Shown piece after piece: positions 1 through 7,765 of a DNA stretch of 27,960 nt. Source of the stretch: Flemingiibacterium sp045644145 (GTDB lineage: Bacteria; Bacillota; Clostridia; Oscillospirales; CAG-272); contig JAZRGK010000040.1 of assembly GCA_045644145.1 (NCBI GenBank), positions 1 to 27,960 on the forward strand, given 5' to 3'. The notes under the pieces were generated by a model. That model made no database searches. It saw only the letters and a program-made list of their open reading frames with translations, and had not been told where the DNA came from. A program made the translations under genes and the position numbers. Position 1 is the stretch's first letter. Each line of letters opens with the position of its first letter.

Positions 1-48
1 CCGTAACCGTATTTTGTTCGTTTTTTCTTAACCACCGATTCTCGCGCC

Positions 49-89
49 AAAAATGGTGCATCTCCGCTACGCTTCGATGCACCATTTTT
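49..89. terminator. Long hairpin, probable bidirectional terminator
   Basis: A perfect 14-bp inverted repeat (arms 49-62 and 76-89, AAAAATGGTGCATC and its complement) with a 13-nt loop. A-rich on one flank and T-rich on the other, it can terminate in both directions. It probably ends a gene lying to the left of the window. The bases just before it (CTCGCGCCAAAAAT, 41-54) match part of the repeat seen at 14076 and 14611. Confidence 0.6.
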
Positions 90-128
90 AGATTACTTTA
101 TTTTTTTAGTTTTTCTTTACCCCAACTA

Positions 129-158
129 TTGACATAGAGCCGATATATATGGTATAAT
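129..158 (+). promoter_or_regulatory. Promoter of the first polysaccharide deacetylase
   Basis: TTGACA (129-134) and TATAAT (153-158) are separated by 18 nt and lie about 35 nt before the GTG start at 192. Perfect hexamers suggest a strong housekeeping sigma-factor promoter. Confidence 0.8.
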
Positions 159-191
159 GAAAATGAACAAAATATACGGAGGATAACAGTC

Positions 192-1025
192 GTGAGAAAA
201 TGTATTTATATGCTGTACCCTGATGGCAAACCGAAAGCGTTAACATTGAGTTATGACGACGGTGTGGCTCAAGATATACGTTTAATGAAAATCCTTGATA
301 AGCACGGAATTAAATGCACCTTTAATCTTAGCAGCGGCAGATTTTCGCCGGAAACTCCAGGTGAACTTCCGACTTGCGGTGTGCTTTCTGCCTCCGCATC
401 CAAAGAATTATACGGTAATTCCGGGCATGAGGTTGCGGTTCACGCTCTGACGCATCCGCCACTCCATAAAATTCCGCCTCATCTGGTGTGCAGTGAAGTC
501 CTTGAGGATCGCCGTAATCTTGAGCGGTTGTTTGGCGGAATTATCCGCGGAATGGCTTATCCATACGGTACTTATAATGACGAGATTGTGAAATGTCTGC
601 GTGTTTGCGACATTGCATATGCGCGTATAACGGAGGTAACTGAATCTTTTGCTTTTCCCACTGATTGGTTGCGTCTGAAGGGGACTTGTCATCACAATAA
701 TCCGCGTCTTTTTGAATTGGCTGAAAAATTTGTGAGCATGCATCCTTATGATACATGGTTGTTCTATCTTTGGGGACACAGCTATGAGTTTGACGACAAC
801 GATAACTGGGACAGAATTGAGCGCTTTTGTGAGCTTGTTGGCGGACGCGATGATATTTGGTATGCGACTAACATCCAGGTGTACGATTATGCGAAAGCGT
901 ATGAACGTCTTGTGTACAGCGCTTCTGTAGATAGAGTTTATAATCCCTCTGTAATTCCGGTATGGATATATTACAATGAAGCTGTAATAAAAATTGATCC
1001 CGGAAAGTACCAAGATTTAAATTAA
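192..1025 (+). CDS. Polysaccharide deacetylase family protein (cytoplasmic)
   Basis: A 277-residue NodB-fold (carbohydrate esterase 4-like) protein. It has the TLSYDDG motif at residues 18-24 (Asp22 and Asp23 as base and metal ligand), the metal His pair in HALTHPPLH (His84, His88) and a MAYPYG motif at 121-126. These enzymes remove N- or O-acetyl groups from glycans or small amino-sugar substrates using a divalent metal. No signal peptide or membrane segment is visible, so it probably acts on an intracellular substrate rather than the wall. Translation starts at GTG 192, eight nt after GGAGG; an ATG at 200 is out of frame. It appears monocistronic, with its own promoter. Family assignment is firm; the substrate is unknown. 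Confidence 0.85.
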   Translation: MRKCIYMLYPDGKPKALTLSYDDGVAQDIRLMKILDKHGIKCTFNLSSGRFSPETPGELPTCGVLSASASKELYGNSGHEVAVHALTHPPLHKIPPHLVCSEVLEDRRNLERLFGGIIRGMAYPYGTYNDEIVKCLRVCDIAYARITEVTESFAFPTDWLRLKGTCHHNNPRLFELAEKFVSMHPYDTWLFYLWGHSYEFDDNDNWDRIERFCELVGGRDDIWYATNIQVYDYAKAYERLVYSASVDRVYNPSVIPVWIYYNEAVIKIDPGKYQDLN

Positions 1026-1037
1026 CAGAGGACACAT

Positions 1038-1075
1038 CACTTTTGTTGAGAAACGGGAAGTGTGAACTCTTTTTT
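1038..1075 (+). terminator. Weak candidate terminator after the deacetylase
   Basis: CACTT (1038-1042) can pair with AAGTG (1058-1062), with extra GTT/AAC pairing inside, followed at 1070-1075 by six T. The stem is short and the T run is offset by several bases, so this is only a possibility. Confidence 0.3.
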
Positions 1076-1093
1076 AACATTATAAAAAACATC

Positions 1094-1122
1094 TTGACGC
1101 GGGCGGATTTATATGATATAAT
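1094..1122 (+). promoter_or_regulatory. Promoter of the CAT-anticodon tRNA
   Basis: TTGACG (1094-1099), 17-nt spacer, TATAAT (1117-1122). The tRNA starts at 1191, leaving a leader of about 60 nt to be processed. Confidence 0.8.
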
Positions 1123-1190
1123 CTTTGTATTGGATAAATTCGCTCGCGAAACTGAGTTTCATCGTTGAATTGCAGCTTCAGGTGATATAC

Positions 1191-1267
1191 GGACCATTAG
1201 CTCAGTTGGTTAGAGCTACCGGCTCATAACCGGTCGGTCCTAGGTTCGAGTCCTAGATGGTCCACCA
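1191..1267 (+). tRNA. tRNA with CAT anticodon, probably Ile2 (lysidine type)
   Basis: A 77-nt cloverleaf: acceptor GGACCAT pairs with ATGGTCC, the anticodon loop is CTCATAA, the T arm is TAGGTTCGAGTCCTA, and CCA is encoded at 1265-1267. The acceptor, D arm and the CGGCTCATAACCGG-type anticodon arm resemble Bacillus tRNA-Ile(CAT), whose C34 is converted to lysidine by TilS, more than elongator tRNA-Met. The tRNA call is firm; the Ile2-versus-Met identity is inferred from remembered sequences. Confidence 0.92.
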
Positions 1268-1272
1268 AAAAA

Positions 1273-1296
1273 GCACTGCTTACGCAGTGCTTTTTT
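1273..1296. terminator. Terminator of the tRNA, also serving nahK
   Basis: GCACTGC (1273-1279), TTAC loop, GCAGTGC (1284-1290), then TTTTTT. Preceded by AAAAAA, so it can also terminate the convergent minus-strand kinase gene that stops at 1302. Confidence 0.92.
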
Positions 1297-1301
1297 ACTT
1301 C

Positions 1302-2402
1302 TTATACTACAGCCTTACTTAGCTCGCTGATTATTTTTTTCATCTGTGGAAGCTTCTTCTCCATGTCGGCAACAAGCGCAAACTGATTTCGTGCCCTGTC
1401 AAGATTGTGATTCGGACGATGGATTTTGAAATATACGTCACCCTCAAGATAATCGGTGAGGAAGCGCATGCCACATTCAAGCGTCATCATCATAGCGCCG
1501 ATGGGGAGTAAGTCGAGCTCCGTTTCTGTAAGTTTCCCTCCACATCCTTTAAGAAATCCCTCGGCGTATGCACGGAACAGATCAAGGTCTAATGTTACCT
1601 TTGTAAGATCTGTTTCGTCCTCAACTGCGGTATTGGCGCCAAAGCGAATAGAGTCACCGAAATCGTTGACAGAATAGCCGGGCATGACCGTGTCAAGATC
1701 AATAACGCAAACCGGAGCACCAGTATCCGCATCAAACAGAATATTGTTGAGCTTTGTGTCGTTGTGAGTAACTCGCAAGGGGAGTTTTCCCTCGGAACGA
1801 GCATTTTCGAGAATTTTGCAAAATTCCTCGCGCTCTTTTGCAAAATCAACCTCGGGTGTAACTTCTGAAAGTCTGCCGCAAGCATCCTTTTCTACTGCTT
1901 TCATAAGATTTTCGTAACGCCAGGGAGTGTTGTGGAAATTTTTTATGCTCTCATGAAGCTTTTCCGCGGGATAATCGGCAAGAAGCTGCTGGAAATTTCC
2001 AAATGCTTCGGCACAGCTTTTAAAATCCTCGGTATTCTCTACCACATCACGAGCAACTGTGTTTTCGCAGAACTCGTACATTCTATAGTAATTTTCACCG
2101 TCACAGTAATACATTTCACCGTTCCGTGTAGGAACCACAATAAGGGTAGAACGAGATACGTCGCCGCCTTGTGACGCAACCTTGGCTTTTATATGGCTGG
2201 TTACGCCTATGATGTTGTTCATAAGCTCTTTGGGCTGAGTGAAAATAGATGTGTTCATTCGCTGAAATATGTACCTGCCGTCCGAGGTTACGACGAGAAA
2301 GGTGTCATTGATGTGACCGCTTCCGTATGGTTCACAGGATATGGGATCTTCTGCGAAATATGCTGCAAGAGCCGCTGTCAGGGCTGTTTTTTTGCTATTC
2401 AT
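1302..2402 (-). CDS. nahK: N-acetylhexosamine 1-kinase (NahK/LnpB-like)
   Basis: A 366-residue kinase of the aminoglycoside/choline phosphotransferase fold. It matches the remembered Bifidobacterium N-acetylhexosamine 1-kinase through most of its length, including EPYGSGHINDTFLV near residue 24, QRMNTSIF near 47, THNDTKLNN at 212-220 (catalytic Asp215), IDLDTVMPG at 234-242 (Mg-binding Asp) and FGDSIRFGA after it. The enzyme phosphorylates GlcNAc or GalNAc at C1 with ATP in the cytoplasm; in bifidobacteria it follows lacto-N-biose/galacto-N-biose phosphorylase. No phosphorylase or uridylyltransferase gene lies beside it here. The ATG at 2402 follows AGGAG by seven nt. It is divergent from the AraC regulator at 2564, which may control it, and convergent with the tRNA at its 3' end. 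Confidence 0.85.
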   Translation of the reverse strand: MNSKKTALTAALAAYFAEDPISCEPYGSGHINDTFLVVTSDGRYIFQRMNTSIFTQPKELMNNIIGVTSHIKAKVASQGGDVSRSTLIVVPTRNGEMYYCDGENYYRMYEFCENTVARDVVENTEDFKSCAEAFGNFQQLLADYPAEKLHESIKNFHNTPWRYENLMKAVEKDACGRLSEVTPEVDFAKEREEFCKILENARSEGKLPLRVTHNDTKLNNILFDADTGAPVCVIDLDTVMPGYSVNDFGDSIRFGANTAVEDETDLTKVTLDLDLFRAYAEGFLKGCGGKLTETELDLLPIGAMMMTLECGMRFLTDYLEGDVYFKIHRPNHNLDRARNQFALVADMEKKLPQMKKIISELSKAVV

Positions 2403-2460
2403 GATTACACTCCTATACTCGTATATGTGTCATTTTTTCTGCCCTTGTGAGATAAAGTCA

Positions 2461-2489
2461 TTGACAGATATTTGTTTTTATTATATAAT
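2461..2489 (+). promoter_or_regulatory. Promoter of the AraC-family gene
   Basis: TTGACA (2461-2466), 17-nt spacer, TATAAT (2484-2489), in the intergenic region shared with divergent nahK. No convincing minus-strand promoter for nahK was picked out. Confidence 0.85.
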
Positions 2490-2563
2490 GGTAACATAGG
2501 TGTTGTCCATACATTATTTGATTTAGCAGGTGGATTTTTATGCCTTGCGGTATAGGAGAAAAA

Positions 2564-3412
2564 ATGAATTCACGCTATTATTATTCCTTTGATGATTCTT
2601 TGCCTGCGCGTGCGGTGAATGCATGCAGCAGAGCCTCTGAAGAGTATCCGCTGATCGTTAACTGTGCAGGCAACGTGGTGACCGCTGTGCCGCTTATTAC
2701 TGACAATGTTTGTGGCAGGGACGATTATTATCTCATATATGTGGTAAGCGGCTATCTTGATGTAACACTGGAAAACGGTGTACAAAAAGCGACACCGGGA
2801 AATATAATTCTGTTTGCACCGGAGGGCGGATATCGGTATTCGTATGACGGAAGGGATGAGCTTTCCTATCTTTTCGCGCATTTTACCGGATCATACGCCA
2901 AACGTCTGCTTGATGAAAGCGGGATCGGAAGTCACACAGGTATAAGGAATACAAGCTGCGATAATAAAATAATGACTGCTTTTTGGCGAATATTTGATAT
3001 ATATGAATCGGGAAACAGATTGTGGCGCCATGAACTTGCTTGTGCTATGGAATCTTTGATTCTTATTGCGGCATCCGCTGTTGAATGTGGAATCAGAGAG
3101 CGCGGATTTGAAAAATCGGTTAGATATATTCATTCATATTACAATAGGGATATACAAATTCCCGAGCTTGCTAAGATGGAAAATTTAAGCTATTCCGGAT
3201 ACATAAAACTTTTCAAGCGGCGAACGGGAATGTCGCCGTCGGCGTATCTTATAAATCTTCGTATGAATACAGCGTGTGAGCTGCTTAAGAACACCGATAT
3301 GAGCATAAAACAGATAGGTGTATCCGTAGGTTACTGTGATGCCCACTTTTTCAGCAGGCTTTTCAAAAAGCACACCGGTATGTCGCCTCTTAAATACAGA
3401 GAAACATTTTAA
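2564..3412 (+). CDS. AraC family transcriptional regulator
   Basis: A 282-residue regulator with an N-terminal cupin-like ligand-binding region (an ATPGNIILFAPEGGYRY-type stretch) and a C-terminal double helix-turn-helix. The last 100 residues carry IQIPELAKMENLSYSGYIKLFKRRTGMSP (shown in part as the first HTH) and IKQIGVSVGYCDAHFFSRLF, the conserved second helix. The ligand is probably a sugar. An upstream in-frame ATG at 2540 exists with a poor GGTGG site, but the ATG at 2564 sits six nt after TAGGAG and is the better start. Its position opposite nahK suggests control of amino-sugar use; this is inferred from neighbourhood only. Confidence 0.9.
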   Translation: MNSRYYYSFDDSLPARAVNACSRASEEYPLIVNCAGNVVTAVPLITDNVCGRDDYYLIYVVSGYLDVTLENGVQKATPGNIILFAPEGGYRYSYDGRDELSYLFAHFTGSYAKRLLDESGIGSHTGIRNTSCDNKIMTAFWRIFDIYESGNRLWRHELACAMESLILIAASAVECGIRERGFEKSVRYIHSYYNRDIQIPELAKMENLSYSGYIKLFKRRTGMSPSAYLINLRMNTACELLKNTDMSIKQIGVSVGYCDAHFFSRLFKKHTGMSPLKYRETF

Positions 3413-3454
3413 AACTGTATTTTGGGTATATCAAAATTGTACGGGGACTAATTT

Positions 3455-3697
3455 ATGGAAAACATTATAAAAGGCGGAATCTACAAGCATTATAAAGGAA
3501 ATGAATACATGGTTTTGGATATCGCTACACATTCAGAAACGCTTGAACCTATGGTGGTTTATAAAGCGATGTATGGCGACGGGAGTGTATGGGTACGGCC
3601 TGCTCACATGTGGAATGAACAGGTGATTTGCGGTGTAAAAAGTGTGCCGAGATTTAAATATATGGGAAACCCGAATGAAAACGGAGCATCCAACTGA
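3455..3697 (+). CDS. DUF1653 family protein
   Basis: An 80-residue protein matching the DUF1653 pattern: GGIYKHYKGNEYMVLDIATH near the N-terminus, then SETLEPMVVYKAMYGDGSVWVRPAHMW. The family is a small beta-rich domain of unknown function, common in Firmicutes and Proteobacteria. The start follows GGGGA. It lies 42 nt after the AraC gene with no terminator between, so they may be co-transcribed. Its last codons form the left arm of a terminator, with the stop codon in the loop. Confidence 0.85.
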   Translation: MENIIKGGIYKHYKGNEYMVLDIATHSETLEPMVVYKAMYGDGSVWVRPAHMWNEQVICGVKSVPRFKYMGNPNENGASN

Positions 3698-3710
3698 GAT
3701 GCTCCGTTTT
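3678..3710. terminator. Bidirectional terminator overlapping the DUF1653 stop codon
   Basis: A perfect 13-bp stem: AAAACGGAGCATC (3678-3690), loop CAACTGA (3691-3697), GATGCTCCGTTTT (3698-3710). The TGA stop of the upstream gene is the last three loop bases. It can also end the convergent lipase gene at 3715. Confidence 0.92.
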
Positions 3711-3714
3711 GTAT

Positions 3715-4359
3715 TTAGTGCGGAGAAAAGGTTAGGTGATTCTTTGATTCATACAAATAAAGCTCAGCTAATATGTTTTCGGGATAATGAGCTTGAGCTC
3801 GGGCATATTTCCCTCTTTCACCGATGGTTAAAAGCCTGCCGACGTGTCTGTAACCGAGGAACGCCGGTGGTAAATGTGTAACTATATCATCGGTGTTGCG
3901 TATGACCGTAAACGACTCAAATCTCTTGGCGAATTCGGCATTGTAATTGCCCCATATAACCCTTGGTGAACCGAATCCGAAACTTCCCAGTGTGTCGCGC
4001 AAGTCGGGGCGGTTGAACCAAACGTATTCATGACACAAGAGGGCTATGGCAGCACCATGTGAATATCCTGTAACGGTAATTTTTTTGATGCTCTTATCTG
4101 ATATGTACGGTGATATAGTGCTTTCAAGCTCGCGCCACGCCGATAGGAATCCTCTGTGTGCGTACCACATCTGCTCGCTGTCGAAGCGATAAGGCTTTGC
4201 CGGAAAATTCAGATTTTTACGCCAATCTTCTTTGCCGTTGGAATGTTCAAAGTATATGTAGAGAGTTTTTTTGTCACGCTCTGTGGCGAAGCTCGCATTT
4301 CTCCCCACTTCTGTATATGGGATAGTAAGACATCTATGCATAAGAGTGTACAGCTTCAT
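3715..4359 (-). CDS. Class 3 lipase family protein (alpha/beta hydrolase)
   Basis: A 214-residue protein with the lipase class 3 signature VTGYSHGAA (nucleophile Ser100 in G-Y-S-H-G), a following GSFGFGSPRV strand-loop typical of the family, and NTDDIVTHLPP at about 155-165 carrying the probable catalytic Asp; His162 or a later His would complete the triad. No signal peptide is visible, so it may be an intracellular esterase or phospholipase-like enzyme rather than a secreted lipase. The ATG at 4359 follows AAAGGTG by seven nt. It is divergent from dxs and convergent with the DUF1653 gene. Substrate unknown. Confidence 0.75.
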   Translation of the reverse strand: MKLYTLMHRCLTIPYTEVGRNASFATERDKKTLYIYFEHSNGKEDWRKNLNFPAKPYRFDSEQMWYAHRGFLSAWRELESTISPYISDKSIKKITVTGYSHGAAIALLCHEYVWFNRPDLRDTLGSFGFGSPRVIWGNYNAEFAKRFESFTVIRNTDDIVTHLPPAFLGYRHVGRLLTIGERGKYARAQAHYPENILAELYLYESKNHLTFSPH

Positions 4360-4442
4360 GTAATAACACCTTTCTTACTTTGTATTGAATTATATTCTGC
4401 GGCAGGAAAAATGTTGACGCCTATAATATGTCGAAAGCATAC

Positions 4443-4471
4443 TTTACAATCTCTTTGAAGTATGGTATAAT
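4443..4471 (+). promoter_or_regulatory. Promoter of dxs
   Basis: TTTACA (4443-4448), 17-nt spacer, TATAAT (4466-4471). The transcript would start near 4478-4480, which argues that the ATG at 4480 is not the translation start. Confidence 0.75.
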
Positions 4472-4524
4472 TATATGTAATGACACCGTGCTGTACGGTG
4501 ATTTATCCAGAAATGAGAGCTGTT

Positions 4525-6408
4525 ATGATTGAAAAAATAACGACCCCTTCGGATATATGCGCACTTTCGGATTCCGAAATAAAGCAGCTTGCCGCAGAGA
4601 TGCGGGAGGTGATAATCCGAACGGTCAGCACAAACGGAGGACATCTTGCGTCCAATCTCGGAATGGTTGAGGCGACTGTTGCACTGCACAAGTCCTTCAG
4701 TTCCCCAAAGGATAAAATAATATACGACGTGGGACATCAATGCTATGCGCACAAGCTTCTTACGGGAAGATACAGCGATTTTCAATCGCTGCGCCGATTT
4801 GGTGGTATATCCGGCTTTACAAGTCCGGCGGAAAGCGAGCACGATATTTTCTATGAAGGACATTCCGGTGCTTCCGTGTCTGCCGCGCTGGGAATTGCTA
4901 CAGCTAATAAGCTTAAGGGCAACGCCGATTACACCGTGGCGGTGGTTGGCGACGGCTCACTTACCAACGGTATGATATATGAGGCATTCAATAACTGTGC
5001 GGATAAGGAGCTTGATCTCATAATAGTCATAAACGACAACGAGATGTCCATATCGCCCAATGTGGGGGGATTGCACAATTATCTGACGCGCCTGCGTACA
5101 AGTAACGGATACTTTTCGTTCAAACGGAGATTTGAACACGCTTTGTCGGCAATTCCCGTAGTGGGATTTCCCCTTGCAAAGGGACTTAAACTGATAAAGG
5201 ACGGGATAAAACGCTTTTTCATAAAAGATACGATTTTCGAAGACCTCGGGCTTATCTATCTCGGACCGGTGGATGGGCATGATATAAGCAGACTTTGCGA
5301 TGTGTTTGCGGAAGCAAAGCAAAAGCACAGATGCTGTGTGGTTCACATGCTTACCGAAAAGGGAAGAGGGTATCAGCCGGCGCAAGATAATCCCGATAAA
5401 TATCATTCTGTGGGAATGTTCGATGCAGATGATGGTGTTGAGCTTTCTGTGAGCACAGAAAGCTTTTCATCCCGCGCCGGAGATGCTCTGTGCCGCCTTG
5501 CATGTGAGGATGAGCGAATATGCGCTGTAACCGCGGCAATGTGCGACGGCACGGGACTTACACGCTTCGCGTCGGAATATCCGGAGCGCTTTTTCGATGT
5601 CGGTATCGCGGAGGAGCACGCCATAACCTTTGCCGGAGGGCTTTCCGCCGGAGGAATGCTCCCTGCAGTGGCGCTGTATTCCACTTTTTCACAGCGTGTG
5701 TATGACCAATTGCTTCACGACGTGGCTATACAGGGGCTTCCGCTATTACTTTTACTTGACCGAAGCGGTATTGTCAGCGGTGACGGAATTACTCATCAGG
5801 GAATTTTCGATTATGCACTGTTTTCGTCCATACCGGGGATTAATATATATGCGCCCGTTACCTATAGAGAGCTTGAAGAAGCCGTACAAGCCGCTGTATC
5901 TGAGAAACAGCTTGCGATAGTTCGCTATCCTAAGGGAAGGGAGTATGCGGCGGATTATTCCGGTGATGTCACCGACGGTGCGGAGTATTGCTGTATAGGG
6001 GATACTTCGGAGTGCGAAATAGTCTTCGTAACATATGGAACAGTATCGCGTAATGTGGTTGAGGCTGTGGCGATCCTTGGCGGAGAACATACCGTAGGTA
6101 TCATACGGTTAAAAAAGATATTTCCTATTGATACAGCGGCGCTTGACTACATTACCCGTAATGCGCGGCTTGTAATTGTTGTCGAGGAAGGCATAGTCCG
6201 TGGCGGTGTGGGCGAAAAACTGGCGGCGGCGTTTGCAGGCTCGTACTCGGGCAGACGTATTTGCGTAAAAGCAATAGACGGCTTTATTCCGCACGGCACG
6301 GTGGACGAGCTGACGCGGCTTACAGGTCTTGACGGAGAAGCTCTGGCGGATTTTGCCAGAAAGCGGCTGAATGCTGTTAATGGTGCTCGAATATCGCATT
6401 TTCCGTAA
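4525..6408 (+). CDS. dxs: 1-deoxy-D-xylulose-5-phosphate synthase
   Basis: The thiamine-diphosphate enzyme that condenses pyruvate and glyceraldehyde 3-phosphate in the first step of the MEP isoprenoid pathway; its product also feeds thiamine and pyridoxal synthesis. About 627 residues, the usual length. Visible landmarks are DVGHQCYAHKLLTG, the EGHSGASVSAALGIA region, the ThDP/Mg motif GDGSLTNGMIYEAFNN near residue 142, MLTEKGRGY, and the pyrimidine-domain AEEHAITFAGGLSAGG. The reading frame is open to ATG 4480, but that codon coincides with the predicted transcription start. ATG 4525 opens MIEKITTPSDICALSD, the normal DXS N-terminus, so I use it although its ribosome site (GAGAG) is weak. 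It stands alone, not with other MEP genes. Confidence 0.93.
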   Translation: MIEKITTPSDICALSDSEIKQLAAEMREVIIRTVSTNGGHLASNLGMVEATVALHKSFSSPKDKIIYDVGHQCYAHKLLTGRYSDFQSLRRFGGISGFTSPAESEHDIFYEGHSGASVSAALGIATANKLKGNADYTVAVVGDGSLTNGMIYEAFNNCADKELDLIIVINDNEMSISPNVGGLHNYLTRLRTSNGYFSFKRRFEHALSAIPVVGFPLAKGLKLIKDGIKRFFIKDTIFEDLGLIYLGPVDGHDISRLCDVFAEAKQKHRCCVVHMLTEKGRGYQPAQDNPDKYHSVGMFDADDGVELSVSTESFSSRAGDALCRLACEDERICAVTAAMCDGTGLTRFASEYPERFFDVGIAEEHAITFAGGLSAGGMLPAVALYSTFSQRVYDQLLHDVAIQGLPLLLLLDRSGIVSGDGITHQGIFDYALFSSIPGINIYAPVTYRELEEAVQAAVSEKQLAIVRYPKGREYAADYSGDVTDGAEYCCIGDTSECEIVFVTYGTVSRNVVEAVAILGGEHTVGIIRLKKIFPIDTAALDYITRNARLVIVVEEGIVRGGVGEKLAAAFAGSYSGRRICVKAIDGFIPHGTVDELTRLTGLDGEALADFARKRLNAVNGARISHFP

Positions 6409-6478
6409 TAAAGGACAGTTTTATTGGAATATGTTACAGAAAAACAGCGTAATGTACACTTTAAAAACGGAAATTGTA

Positions 6479-6507
6479 TTGACAGAGAAATGCAAATATG
6501 GTATAAT
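6479..6507 (+). promoter_or_regulatory. Promoter of the nagA operon
   Basis: TTGACA (6479-6484), 17-nt spacer, TATAAT (6502-6507). It heads a four-gene operon with no other evident strong promoter before 11627. Confidence 0.9.
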
Positions 6508-6575
6508 TGAAGCGTAATTATTGGAAATGCTGTGGGATGGACAAAACCGGACAGCCACGGCGAGAGGGGATTTTT

Positions 6576-7715
6576 ATGACAGCAATTATCAATGCGGTTT
6601 TGGTCATGCGTGATCACTATATCCCGGATGCGGTTCTCCTTGTTGAGGACGGAAAAATCGTGGATTTTGGCGAAGCTCGTTTGATTGCCGTTCCTGAGGG
6701 ATGCGAAGTCGTTGATGCAAAAGGACAGTATGTAGGTCCGGGATTTGTGGATATCCACACCCATGCCGGCGGAAGATGTGAATTTACTGTTGATCCGGCA
6801 GGAGCGGCGAAAGCACATCTGGAGCACGGTACAACTACAGTTCTTCCTGCTCTGTATTTCGCAATGAATACCGAGGGATATCTCAAAGCAATTGCAATGC
6901 TCCGGGAGGAGATGAAGAAGCCTGAGTGCGCCAATATCGCAGGCTTCTATATGGAAGGTCCGTATCTTAACCCTAAGTTTGGTGCTGACCGCGAAAACAA
7001 TCCATGGCATGGTCCTGTCGACAAGAAGGACTATGAGCCCATAGTCAATGCGGCAGGCGATCTCGCCAGAGTATGGGCGCTCGCTCCTGAAAGAGAAAAT
7101 ATAGAAGAATTTGTAAAGTATGCGAAAAAGGTAAACCCCGAAGCGATCTTTACTGTTGCGCACAGTGAGGCAGCTCCTGCTCAGATCGAAGCGCTTATGC
7201 CTTACGGCCTTAAGGTTGGCACCCACCACACAAACGCTACCGGAGATCTCCAGAAGTATCCTGAGTGCCGCGGCGTGTGCGTTGATGAAACCGTAAATTA
7301 TAACCGTGAGATCTATGCGGAGCTAATCTGTGATAGCCGCGGTATCCATGTTGACCCCTATATGCTTCGTCTTGTCAGACGCATCAAGGGTGATGACCGC
7401 ATTATACTTATTTCCGATGCATGCGTTTTCGATGCTCCTGTTCCCCCCGGATACGATGGTGTAACAGACATCAACTTCGATTTTGCAGGCGAGATCTACG
7501 GTTCTAAGCTTACGCTTGACGTGGCTTGCCGTAATATGATGAAGCACACCGGCGCATCTGTATGCGATGTATTCAGATTTGCATCTTACAATCCCTCAAG
7601 GGCTCTCGGTATGCTTGACAGAGGAGAGATCGCAAAGGGTAAGCGCGCTGACCTTGTATTTGTTGACTACAACATGAATGTAGGCGCAGTTATGTTTGGC
7701 GGACAGCTCAAATAA
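6576..7715 (+). CDS. nagA: N-acetylglucosamine-6-phosphate deacetylase
   Basis: A 379-residue amidohydrolase that converts GlcNAc-6-P to GlcN-6-P and acetate in the cytoplasm. It has the metal motif VDIHTHAGG (His61, His63), MEGPYLNPKFGA (metal Glu127), VAHSEAAP, a GTHHTNATGD block and LISDACVFDA with the catalytic Asp. The C-terminus NPSRALGMLDRGEIAKGKRADLVFVD is typical. An open frame extends to an ATG at 6507, but that codon overlaps the -10 box; ATG 6576 follows AGAGGGGA and opens with the usual NagA beta strand. The block THHTNAT and the following GVCVDE differ somewhat from E. coli NagA, so a related N-acetylhexosamine phosphate could be the substrate. First gene of the operon. Confidence 0.87.
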   Translation: MTAIINAVLVMRDHYIPDAVLLVEDGKIVDFGEARLIAVPEGCEVVDAKGQYVGPGFVDIHTHAGGRCEFTVDPAGAAKAHLEHGTTTVLPALYFAMNTEGYLKAIAMLREEMKKPECANIAGFYMEGPYLNPKFGADRENNPWHGPVDKKDYEPIVNAAGDLARVWALAPERENIEEFVKYAKKVNPEAIFTVAHSEAAPAQIEALMPYGLKVGTHHTNATGDLQKYPECRGVCVDETVNYNREIYAELICDSRGIHVDPYMLRLVRRIKGDDRIILISDACVFDAPVPPGYDGVTDINFDFAGEIYGSKLTLDVACRNMMKHTGASVCDVFRFASYNPSRALGMLDRGEIAKGKRADLVFVDYNMNVGAVMFGGQLK

Positions 7716-7765
7716 ATCCGTCGTTTATATTGTTAAGTTTATATTTTGTATAAGGAGAATAAACC

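Noticed and set aside
4480..4524. Upstream ATG of dxs adding 15 residues
   Set aside because: It coincides with the predicted transcription start and lacks a ribosome site; the added residues do not resemble DXS.
6507..6575. Upstream ATG of nagA adding 23 residues
   Set aside because: It overlaps the last base of the -10 box; ATG 6576 has a strong AGAGGGGA site and the normal NagA N-terminus.
6147..7229. 360-codon minus-strand frame opposite dxs and nagA
   Set aside because: It crosses the dxs-nagA junction and its promoter, is rich in Cys, Arg and Ser without known motifs, and lies opposite two well-supported genes.
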